From: RYN-431 sp036388295
Lineage (GTDB): Bacteria; Planctomycetota; Phycisphaerae; Tepidisphaerales; Tepidisphaeraceae
Reading direction: 5' to 3'
DNA: 18,188 nucleotides
Assembly: GCA_036388295.1 (NCBI GenBank)
Contig: DASVSC010000109.1
Span: forward strand, 1 to 18,188
How positions within the stretch are numbered: the first letter of the stretch is position 1; every line of letters begins with the position of its first letter. The notes beneath the pieces were generated by a model that made no database searches, was not told the DNA's origin, and was given only the letters and a program-made list of their open reading frames with translations. Shown here piece after piece: positions 1-5,739 of this stretch. Position numbers and translations under genes: made by a program.

Positions 1-54
1 GGAGAGTGGAGAGTTAAAAACGACAGGTCGGCGCTTCTTAACTCTCCACTCTCC
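1..54. repeat. Perfect 17-bp inverted repeat built from heptamers; possible operon terminator
   Basis: Positions 1-17 (GGAGAGTGGAGAGTTAA) are the exact reverse complement of positions 38-54, separated by 20 nt. Each arm contains tandem heptamers of the GAGAGTG/GAGAGTT type, and variant copies continue through positions 55-69 into the end of the neighbouring gene. On the minus strand the stem begins 12 nt after the stop codon of the ExbD-like gene, where a terminator hairpin would sit. The bases beyond the stem lie outside the window, so a T-tract cannot be assessed. A dispersed REP-like repeat is equally possible. Confidence 0.6.
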
Positions 55-65
55 ACTTCCAACTC

Positions 66-581
66 TCAACCTTTTTGTGGCCTGTGCGTCGTTTGACAGT
101 TCAGGCTCGTCACCTTCGCCTCCGCGGCGGCCAGCAGCACGTGCTGGAGGACGCCGAAGTTCATGTCGCTGTCGCCGCGGATGATGAGTTTCAGATCCGG
201 ATTATCTTTCCCGCCCGGCCGGCTTTGGCCGGGGCGAAGGTCGTCGCCGAAGCGCAGGCGCTTCAGCACGTCGACCAGCCGCCGGGCGTTCGTGCCGCCT
301 TCCAGAACCAGTGTCTCGCGGCCTTTGCCGTTCGAACTGTCGATCTGCGCCGTCACTTCGGGTCGGCCGGCCACTTCTTTGACGTTGATCAGCAGCGCGT
401 TGTCGAGCGACTTGATCTCGCGGCCGAGCGCGGCGAACGGAATCTTGATCGACGCGTCCTCGCCGCTGCTCACGCCGATACGGGCGACGAGCATGAAGAA
501 AATGATCAGACACATGATCACGTCGATCAACGGAACGACGTTCGGGTGGCTGGCGTGAGATTCGTGACGGTTGAACTTCAT
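66..581 (-). CDS. ExbD/TolR-family biopolymer transport protein
   Basis: This 171-residue protein has a short cytoplasmic N-terminus, one membrane segment at about residues 15-37 and a periplasmic C-terminal domain, the standard ExbD/TolR topology. The membrane segment opens with PLIDVIMCLIIFFMLVARI, which contains the conserved intramembrane Asp (residue 20) needed for proton-driven function in the family. I chose the ATG at 581 because MKFNRHESH directly precedes the membrane segment, as is usual. A TTG at 608 would add nine residues and is less likely. The gene starts 31 nt after the stop of the ExbB-like gene and is probably the last gene of a vWA-ExbB-ExbD operon. The periplasmic part (residues 38-171) includes a stretch rich in Gly, Pro, Arg and Asp around residues 118-135. 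Substrate or partner specificity cannot be read from sequence, so I give no gene symbol. Confidence 0.9.
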   Translation of the reverse strand: MKFNRHESHASHPNVVPLIDVIMCLIIFFMLVARIGVSSGEDASIKIPFAALGREIKSLDNALLINVKEVAGRPEVTAQIDSSNGKGRETLVLEGGTNARRLVDVLKRLRFGDDLRPGQSRPGGKDNPDLKLIIRGDSDMNFGVLQHVLLAAAEAKVTSLNCQTTHRPQKG

Positions 582-612
582 GGGGGAGGCCCGTTCGGGC
601 GAGGCCAAGATT

Positions 613-1479
613 TCATCCGATCGGCGCGGGCGGCGGCTGGGGAATCGGGTTCACGCGCGGGCGGCCGGGCACGGGCGGCGTGGTGGGGGAACGCTGCGGC
701 GCGACCGGCGTGCCGGGGCCGGCGGGTTTGCCGCTGTCGGCGGGGCGGATCATCAGCAGCAGTTCCTCGGCCACGAGCGCGCCGCGGATCGTCAGGCGGT
801 CCACCAGCGTGCGCAGGATGCCGAACGCCGCCAGTGCGGGCACGGCCAGGAACAGGCCCATGAAGGTGTGCGCCAGCGCCCGGCTGATGCCGCCGGCCAG
901 AATGCTCGGGTCGGCCGAACCGCCGGCGGCTTTCATGGCGCTGAACGCCTCGATCATGCCCAGCACTGTCCCGAGCAGGCCCAGCAGCGGGCCGAGGTTG
1001 CCGATGATGTTGAGGTATTCGATCTTGCGGAACTGCTCGGCCGTCTGTTCGCCGACGGCGGTCTCCATCGCCTCTTTCATGGCCTGGAAACTGGGGGCAC
1101 GCTTCAGCGCCGGGTTCAGGCTTTTGGCGACGAAACTGGTGTCGGTTTCGGTGTAGTCGATCAGTTCTTTGAACTGGCGCTGTTCGATCATCTCGCGAAT
1201 GGTGTTGACCGTGGCCGGCGGCACGAAGGCCGACTGCCGCAGGCGCAGGGCGGAACTGATGATCAGCGACAAGGCGATCACGGACAGAATCACGATCGTG
1301 TACGTGATGAAGTCCTTATTGCCCAGAATAATGCTGAGCACGCTGTCGCCCTGCGGCGTGTCGACCGCGGCCGCGGCCCCGCCCGTGTCCTGGGCAAAAC
1401 CCGTGGCGGCCAGGTAGCCGACGGCGACGAGCATCACCGCCAACAGCAGGACGCGGGACAATCCTTTGGAACGCTTCAT
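613..1479 (-). CDS. MotA/TolQ/ExbB proton channel family protein
   Basis: This 288-residue inner-membrane subunit would form a proton-motive-force channel with the ExbD-like protein encoded next to it. A signal-peptide-like or membrane N-terminus (MKRSKGLSRVLLLAVMLVAV) is followed by membrane segments at about residues 56-78, 157-178 and 203-222. The second contains the family signature GNLGPLLGLLGTVLGMIEAF. A proline-rich tail (about 250-288) ends in PIPQPPPAPIG and is unusual; it may be a cytoplasmic or linker extension. I chose the ATG at 1479 over the ATG at 1488 because an AGGA at 1487-1490 lies 7 nt upstream of it, whereas it would abut the upstream ATG. The gene begins 24 nt after the vWA-like gene and ends 31 nt before the ExbD gene, which supports co-transcription. 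The extra N-terminal hydrophobic segment is common in planctomycete and proteobacterial ExbB variants. Confidence 0.92.
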   Translation of the reverse strand: MKRSKGLSRVLLLAVMLVAVGYLAATGFAQDTGGAAAAVDTPQGDSVLSIILGNKDFITYTIVILSVIALSLIISSALRLRQSAFVPPATVNTIREMIEQRQFKELIDYTETDTSFVAKSLNPALKRAPSFQAMKEAMETAVGEQTAEQFRKIEYLNIIGNLGPLLGLLGTVLGMIEAFSAMKAAGGSADPSILAGGISRALAHTFMGLFLAVPALAAFGILRTLVDRLTIRGALVAEELLLMIRPADSGKPAGPGTPVAPQRSPTTPPVPGRPRVNPIPQPPPAPIG

Positions 1480-1503
1480 AGGCAACATCCTAAGCCGCTA
1501 ACC

Positions 1504-2643
1504 TTATTGCCCGGTCAGATAAACCCGACGGGCGTCAATGGACAAAAACCTACCACCGTTGGCCTTGGCGATCACGCTCATCGTGTCGGCGGCATCCTTG
1601 AGGGCTTCCTTGTAATTGGCCGTCGTCTTTTCCTGCACGTCGGCGGCCGTCAGCAGCACGGTGTTCACCCGCACGGCGTTCGTCGGGTTCAGCTTGCGGA
1701 AGGTCGCCTTCACTTCGTCGTAAGGCGACAAGTCGTCGAAGTTGCCGTTGGACAGAAAGTAGATCAGATCGGGCTTAAGGGAGAAAGCGAACTTAATGGC
1801 CGGCAATGGGTCGGTTTTGCTGCCGCCGGAGAAGTTTTTCAGGAACGTCTGCAGTTTTTCGGTGTTCGCCGGGATGGCGGGGAGCAGGCCGTTGGCGTCG
1901 ACGCTGGCGTATTTCGTGCCGTCGTAGAAGAAGACGACGTTGAACTGCTGCTTCGGCTTGAGCTTGGCCATGGTGGCGTTGAGCTCGCGCAGGAGAACGG
2001 GGTAGGCGACGCTGCTGACCATGTCGCCGGTGCCGTCGCAGACGAAGACGATGCGGTAGGCGTTGCCGCCGTTGCCGAACACGGCCCCGCGCGGGCCGAT
2101 GCCCGATCCGCCGCCGGGGACGCCGAACTTTGCCAGTCCGCCGCCGCCCGCCACGCCGTCACCTAATCCGCGCCCGCCCGCGCTTTTGCTGCCGCCAATG
2201 CCGATCTGCGTCGGCGCGGCGTCGCCCGCGCCGCCGACCAGTTGCTTGTCCAACGTCGCACTGCTTCGCTCGGCCCAGGCGTCGCTGGGTTTGACCTGGC
2301 TGTCGGTGTTCTGGGCCGCGGCGCGGGATTTGTCGTCGGTAAGGCCGGGATTCGGAATGCCGCCGACCTGATCGGTCGCCAGCTCTGCCGTCGGCACAAT
2401 CGTCTGCTCGGCCACCGTCCGTCCGGTGACGGCCTCGCGCACCTGCGGGATCAACAGCAGGCCGAGAATGATCAGGCCCGCGTGCACCACGATGCTGGCG
2501 AGAATGCCCAGCGCCGACGCCACGCGCGGGTTGTCCAGCAATGACCGCGTGGGGGCCGACCGCGGCATCGGCGCGGCCGCGTACGGGGCGGCCGATTCAA
2601 CGGCGTCGGACTGCGGGATTTCGTCAGGCACGTCGGCAGCCAT
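1504..2643 (-). CDS. Membrane-anchored vWA-like protein associated with ExbB/ExbD
   Basis: This 379-residue protein has a cytoplasmic N-terminus rich in Ala, Pro and Ser, one membrane helix at about residues 42-68 (SALGILASIVVHAGLIILGL), a low-complexity Gly-rich linker at about 150-195, and a C-terminal domain from about 197. That domain begins with YRIVFVCDGTGDM and alternates strands and helices like a von Willebrand factor A domain. The metal-binding motif DxSxS appears as D-G-T-G-D, so metal binding is doubtful. The topology resembles TonB or TolA (anchor, linker, extracytoplasmic domain). Its position first in a three-gene run with ExbB and ExbD suggests it is the element moved by the channel, which is an inference. 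I chose the ATG at 2643: the frame is open to 2769, but the extra 42 residues look non-coding and run through the intergenic repeat-like region. A promoter-like sequence sits immediately upstream. Confidence 0.8.
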   Translation of the reverse strand: MAADVPDEIPQSDAVESAAPYAAAPMPRSAPTRSLLDNPRVASALGILASIVVHAGLIILGLLLIPQVREAVTGRTVAEQTIVPTAELATDQVGGIPNPGLTDDKSRAAAQNTDSQVKPSDAWAERSSATLDKQLVGGAGDAAPTQIGIGGSKSAGGRGLGDGVAGGGGLAKFGVPGGGSGIGPRGAVFGNGGNAYRIVFVCDGTGDMVSSVAYPVLLRELNATMAKLKPKQQFNVVFFYDGTKYASVDANGLLPAIPANTEKLQTFLKNFSGGSKTDPLPAIKFAFSLKPDLIYFLSNGNFDDLSPYDEVKATFRKLNPTNAVRVNTVLLTAADVQEKTTANYKEALKDAADTMSVIAKANGGRFLSIDARRVYLTGQ

Positions 2644-2654
2644 CGCGACGCGGC

Positions 2655-2684
2655 ACTGTACCCTCGCCACGCGGAAAGCGTCAA
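2655..2684 (-). promoter_or_regulatory. Candidate sigma70-like promoter for the vWA-ExbB-ExbD genes
   Basis: On the minus strand, TTGACG (2679-2684) and TACAGT (2655-2660) are separated by 18 bp. A start about 7 nt downstream would leave a leader of only about 5 nt before the ATG at 2643, which has no convincing ribosome binding site at the usual distance. The match is moderate and planctomycete promoters are poorly defined, so this is a candidate only. Confidence 0.3.
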
Positions 2685-2717
2685 CGAAATTGGAAGGGAT
2701 CAGGGTTGAGGGAATAG

Positions 2718-2771
2718 GGGTGAGGAAAAGAAGAAAACAGAAGTCGTGTCGTGATCCGTCTTCTCTCACCC
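2718..2771 (-). other. Intergenic low-complexity stretch with weak dyad after the rhomboid gene
   Basis: The gap between the rhomboid and vWA genes is strongly purine/pyrimidine-skewed. It contains GGGTGAG (2718-2724) and its reverse complement CTCACCC (2765-2771), separated by 40 nt. On the minus strand a TTTTCTTCTTTTCC stretch lies inside the loop. This could weakly terminate the rhomboid transcript, but the long loop makes a standard hairpin doubtful. Confidence 0.25.
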
Positions 2772-2780
2772 ATCACTCCT

Positions 2781-3722
2781 TCATCCTTTCCGTCTTCGCA
2801 TCAACGACGGCCCCGCCCCCAGCGCCATGCCGACAAGGAGCCCGCCCCAGTGGGCGGCGTTGGCGATCGGGCCGACGAAGCCGAAGGTGCAAATCACCAG
2901 CCAGCCGAGCATCAGACCGGTTTCGTATTGGCTCACGCCGATGCGCTCGTACGGGCGGTAGCGGCCGCACATCCAGGCGTAGCCGAACAGGCCGCTGACC
3001 ACGCCACTCATGCCCAGGAACACGCTGTAGTGGTCGCTATTCCACGGCGACGTGGCGCTCCAGACGGCCTCGGCGAGGCAACTCACCGCCGCGATCACCA
3101 ACACCAGCACGGCGAACCGGCCGCTGCCCTTGTTCGGTTCAATCCGGCGGCCTAAGTCCAGCATCCACATCATGTTGAACAGGATGTGCAGAATCGACCC
3201 GTGCAGGAATATCGGCGTGACCAGCCGCCAGACCTGGCCGTGCAGGATGCTGTCGAACATCGCGCCGCGCGGGCCGGCGACTCTGGGCGGGTTGTCGATC
3301 GGGTTGTCGAACAGCAGGTAATGAGACACCTTGTCTCCGGTCGGGCCGCCGTAGTGGGTGATGACGTACAGCGCGACGCTCAGCCCGATCAGCGCCATCG
3401 CCACCGGAATGGCCCCCTGCGGGGCGGCCAGCACGGTCGTGCGGACGTCGCGGTAGTTGCGCCGTCGCTTCTCCGCGGCCTTGGCCTGCTCGCGGCGCAG
3501 GCGGTCGGCCTCGTCGGCGGCGTCGTACTTCGGGTCATCCGGGCTCGCCGTGAACTGCTGCAACTCGGCACGGCCGGCGTCGACGTTGTCGTCGTCTTCC
3601 ACCCACAATTCCCAAGCGCCCGCCGATGATTCTTCGGCGTGCGCGACCATCCGCCGGCTCAACAGGTAGTCGACGAAGCGCCGGGCCTGGGCCTCGGCAG
3701 GAAGGTGACCGATCATTCGCAT
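2781..3722 (-). CDS. Rhomboid-family intramembrane serine protease (GlpG-like)
   Basis: This 313-residue membrane protease should cleave membrane-spanning substrates within the bilayer. A cytoplasmic N-terminal domain (residues 1-58, with RRFVDYLLSRRMVAHAEE and a WELWVEDDDNVDAGRAEL stretch) matches the GlpG N-terminal type. A charged linker follows (62-93), then at least six hydrophobic segments. The rhomboid signature is complete: HGSILHILFNMMW (His174, Asn183 region), GMSG with catalytic Ser239, and catalytic His291 in AAHWGGLLVGMALG. The usual Gly/Ala-rich last helix is present. The ATG at 3722 is the first in frame; an ATG two codons later is also possible. The gene lies 137 nt upstream of the vWA gene on the same strand. 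That gap holds a possible hairpin and a separate promoter candidate, so membership in the same operon is uncertain. The physiological substrate is unknown. Confidence 0.92.
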   Translation of the reverse strand: MRMIGHLPAEAQARRFVDYLLSRRMVAHAEESSAGAWELWVEDDDNVDAGRAELQQFTASPDDPKYDAADEADRLRREQAKAAEKRRRNYRDVRTTVLAAPQGAIPVAMALIGLSVALYVITHYGGPTGDKVSHYLLFDNPIDNPPRVAGPRGAMFDSILHGQVWRLVTPIFLHGSILHILFNMMWMLDLGRRIEPNKGSGRFAVLVLVIAAVSCLAEAVWSATSPWNSDHYSVFLGMSGVVSGLFGYAWMCGRYRPYERIGVSQYETGLMLGWLVICTFGFVGPIANAAHWGGLLVGMALGAGPSLMRRRKG

Positions 3723-3746
3723 AAAGGGGGTTATCCGGGTTCGGGC

Positions 3747-3764
3747 CGCGGGTGTAAACCCGCG
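3747..3764. repeat. Short GC-rich palindromic hairpin upstream of the rhomboid gene
   Basis: CGCGGGT (3747-3753) and ACCCGCG (3758-3764) form a perfect 7-bp stem closed by the tetraloop GTAA. It lies about 25 nt before the rhomboid start, in its presumed leader. It may be a REP-like dispersed element or a leader hairpin; the sequence alone does not decide. Confidence 0.5.
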
Positions 3765-3939
3765 TGGCGGGACGGTTCCCGCAGTCGAGCGTCCTGTGAC
3801 AGATCAAGCGGCTTCCGCCGTCGCGTCAAATGGACTTCATTATTCGGAGTCCAATGCGGGGCAAAACAATGATCAGGGGAAGATCAGGAGAAGCGTTGAA
3901 CCGGAGGAGGCGCTGATCGCGCCGTGATTCAGGACCGAA
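3765..3939. other. Intergenic region between the rhomboid gene and tRNA-Asp
   Basis: I see no convincing gene here. A stem GGCGC/GCGCC (3909-3913 with 3919-3923) lies about 17 nt after the tRNA 3' end on the minus strand, but no T-run follows it, so it is at best a weak terminator. A 6-bp dyad TGGACT/AGTCCA (3831-3836 with 3848-3853) is also present. A minus-strand TTGACG at 3824-3829 lacks a good -10 partner. Confidence 0.4.
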
Positions 3940-4013
3940 CGAGGGCGACGGGAATCGAACCCGCAACCTCCGGCTCGACAGGCCGGCGCTCTAACCAATT
4001 GAGCTACGCCCCC
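3940..4013 (-). tRNA. tRNA-Asp (anticodon GTC)
   Basis: The minus strand folds as a complete tRNA: a 7-bp acceptor stem GGGGGCG/CGCCCTC with one G-U pair, D arm GCTC/GAGC with loop AATTGGTTA, anticodon stem CCGGC/GCCGG with loop CTGTCGA, and T arm GCGGG/CCCGT with loop TTCGATT. The anticodon is GTC, reading Asp codons. The discriminator base at 3940 is G, as expected for tRNA-Asp. The CCA end is not encoded and must be added after transcription. A good promoter lies just upstream. Confidence 0.96.
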
Positions 4014-4033
4014 GGTCCCCAAAGGGGAAAGGG

Positions 4034-4061
4034 AATGTAGTCATTCGGGGTGATATGTCAA
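4034..4061 (-). promoter_or_regulatory. Promoter of tRNA-Asp
   Basis: On the minus strand a perfect TTGACA -35 box (4056-4061) is followed after 16 bp by TACATT (4034-4039), which matches four of six -10 consensus bases. The predicted start near 4027 is about 14 nt before the mature tRNA 5' end, a normal distance for a tRNA leader. Confidence 0.6.
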
Positions 4062-4086
4062 GTGATCCGGACGCATCGATGACGAT

Positions 4087-4109
4087 CGTTTCCGATCGCT
4101 GCGGAAACG
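4087..4109. promoter_or_regulatory. Operator-like dyad upstream of the GH30 gene
   Basis: CGTTTCCG (4087-4094) and CGGAAACG (4102-4109) form a perfect 8-bp inverted repeat with a 7-bp spacer, 90 bp before the glycoside hydrolase start. The geometry (two half-sites about one helical turn or more apart) suits a dimeric regulator. An RNA hairpin is the alternative. No regulator gene is visible in the window. Confidence 0.35.
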
Positions 4110-4187
4110 GCCAGAGGCTCACTGCCGCAGTCGATATCTTCCGTCGCACGCGGCGACTTCCTGTCCTCCCTTGTTACCATGCGTCAC

Positions 4188-4192
4188 GGAGG
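4188..4192 (+). promoter_or_regulatory. Strong ribosome binding site fixing the GH30 start
   Basis: GGAGG lies 6 nt before the ATG at 4199, followed by A-rich sequence. It selects this start over the upstream ATG at 4055, whose frame is open but which lacks such a site. Confidence 0.75.
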
Positions 4193-4198
4193 AAACCC

Positions 4199-5662
4199 AT
4201 GAAAGTCATTCCGCTCGCCTGTGCCGCCATGCTCTTTTGCTTCGGTTCGTTCGCCGACGCACAAACACTTCCGGCCACGGGTCCCGCATCGCGCCCTACC
4301 TCGCGGCCGGTGCCGATCCTGCATACGACGCCCGTCAATCTCTCGATTAATCTCCAAGACCAACAAGAACCGTTCAGGGGCTGGGGCACCAGCCTGTGCT
4401 GGTGGGCGCACGGCATCGGGTTGTGGGACGAAGCGAAGGTGGACGAAACCGTCAAGTTCATTACCGACCCGGACGTCGGCATGGGAATGAACCTGTTTCG
4501 CTACAACATCGGCGGCGGCGACGACCCGTCGCATAAACACCTGCGCCGCTGGGGCGACGTGCCCGGCTTCAAAGCCTCGGCCGACGCGCCGTACGACTGG
4601 AACGCCGACGCCGGCCAGCGCAACGTGCTGCTGAAACTGATCAAGGCCAGTAAGGACAAGCCGATTCTGGAAGCCTTCAGCAACAGTCCACCGTATTGGA
4701 TGACGATCAGCGGCTGCGCGAGCGGCGCGATCGACGGCGGGCCGAATCTGAAGCCGGGCTTCGAAAAAACCTTCGCCGATTACCTGGCCGAGGTGGTGAA
4801 GTTTTACCACGACAAGCACAACGTCACCTTCGACACGCTCAACCCGTTCAACGAACCCGACGGCGGTTGGTGGAAGGCAATGGGACGGCAGGAAGGCATG
4901 GGGTATCCCGATGCTCTGCAGCCGGCCGTCATCCTGGCCACGCGTGCGGCACTCGACGAACGCGGGCTGAAGCAGGTCCTGATCAGCGCGCCCGACGGGA
5001 ACAATCTCAATAACACCCTGAGGACCCTTAAATCCTACGACGCGCAAACCCTCGGCGCGATCGGCCAGATCAACACGCACACCTACGGCGGCAATCGACG
5101 CGTGGAACTGCGCGAAGCCATCAAGGCATCCGGGAAACTATTCAGCCAAAGCGAAACCGGCCCGATCGAAATTCGTGGCTCACAAAACTACCAGGTGCTG
5201 AAGATGGCCGAGCGGGTCATCCTCGACATGAACCACATGCGCCCGCAAAGCTGGTGCACCTGGCAGATGATCGACACCGGCGCGTGGGGCGCGTTCCATG
5301 AGGTGCGCGGCCAGCCCCAAACGCTGGTCAAGGCCAAGCTCTTCCACATGCTCAGCACCTTCGGCCGACGCATCCGGCCGGGCGACCGCTTCGTGAATCT
5401 CGACAGCAATCACGTCTCGGCCGTCGTGTCGCAGAAGCGAAACGAAGTGGTGCTGATGCTGGTGAACGTCGCGCAGGTGCCGCAGGACTTCAAGCTCACG
5501 CTGCAGAACGGTGGCAAGCTGTCAGCCACGGCGGAAGCGATTATCACCGACAACACGCGCGACCTGGCCCCGCTGGACCCGGTGGCCGTGCAGGCCGGCG
5601 TGGTGACGACTTCCATTCCGGCCGAATCACTGGTGCGGCTGGTGCTGACGACGACACCTTAG
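4199..5662 (+). CDS. Secreted GH30-type glycoside hydrolase (O-glycosyl hydrolase)
   Basis: This 487-residue exported enzyme is expected to cleave beta-linked polysaccharide by a retaining mechanism. A signal peptide (MKVIPLACAAMLFCFGSFADAQ) with an ADA-Q cleavage site is followed by a Pro/Ser/Thr/Arg linker. The catalytic (beta/alpha)8 barrel starts near residue 55 (EPFRGWGTSLCWWAHGIG). It carries the family-like stretches SNSPPYWMTISG (about 161-172), the acid/base Glu219 in NPFNEPDGGWW, and the nucleophile Glu319 in SQSETGPIEI. A C-terminal beta-sandwich (about 390-487) matches the GH30 side domain. Best matches by motif are endo-beta-1,6-galactanase-like and related GH30 members; the exact substrate cannot be assigned. 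The start is supported by a GGAGG site 6 nt upstream. The gene stands alone, preceded by an operator-like dyad and facing a convergent gene across a palindrome. Codon use resembles that of the surrounding genes. Confidence 0.88.
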   Translation: MKVIPLACAAMLFCFGSFADAQTLPATGPASRPTSRPVPILHTTPVNLSINLQDQQEPFRGWGTSLCWWAHGIGLWDEAKVDETVKFITDPDVGMGMNLFRYNIGGGDDPSHKHLRRWGDVPGFKASADAPYDWNADAGQRNVLLKLIKASKDKPILEAFSNSPPYWMTISGCASGAIDGGPNLKPGFEKTFADYLAEVVKFYHDKHNVTFDTLNPFNEPDGGWWKAMGRQEGMGYPDALQPAVILATRAALDERGLKQVLISAPDGNNLNNTLRTLKSYDAQTLGAIGQINTHTYGGNRRVELREAIKASGKLFSQSETGPIEIRGSQNYQVLKMAERVILDMNHMRPQSWCTWQMIDTGAWGAFHEVRGQPQTLVKAKLFHMLSTFGRRIRPGDRFVNLDSNHVSAVVSQKRNEVVLMLVNVAQVPQDFKLTLQNGGKLSATAEAIITDNTRDLAPLDPVAVQAGVVTTSIPAESLVRLVLTTTP

Positions 5663-5703
5663 GGCGAAGACGTTTTGAGCGCGGCACGCCGCTCGCGCCT
5701 TGT

Positions 5704-5729
5704 GGCCTGGCGACTTAAGTCGCCAGGCC
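5704..5729. terminator. 26-bp perfect palindrome between convergent genes
   Basis: GGCCTGGCGACTT (5704-5716) is followed directly by its exact reverse complement (5717-5729). It lies 41 nt after the GH30 stop and 10 nt after the stop of the opposing gene, so it could act as a bidirectional transcription end or 3' stabiliser. Neither side has a clear T-run, so a REP-like repeat is an alternative. Confidence 0.5.
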
Positions 5730-5739
5730 GTACGGATCG

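Noticed and set aside
571..2166. Plus-strand open frame of 531 codons
   Set aside because: It lies antisense to the ExbD, ExbB and vWA-like genes, all of which have clear family motifs. Its translation is rich in Arg, Gly, Ala and His with no domain pattern.
2644..2769. Upstream extension of the vWA-like frame
   Set aside because: It runs through a skewed, repeat-like intergenic stretch and adds residues without family character.
4055..4198. Upstream extension of the GH30 frame
   Set aside because: The frame is open, but the added residues precede a good signal peptide, overlap the tRNA promoter and dyad, and have no ribosome binding site comparable with the GGAGG before 4199.
4184..5080. 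Minus-strand open frame of 298 codons
   Set aside because: Antisense to the GH30 gene, whose catalytic motifs, signal peptide and ribosome binding site are intact.
5669..5700. Short GC-rich stem GCGG/CCGC just after the GH30 stop
   Set aside because: Only four base pairs and no T-run; the adjacent 26-bp palindrome is the better candidate.
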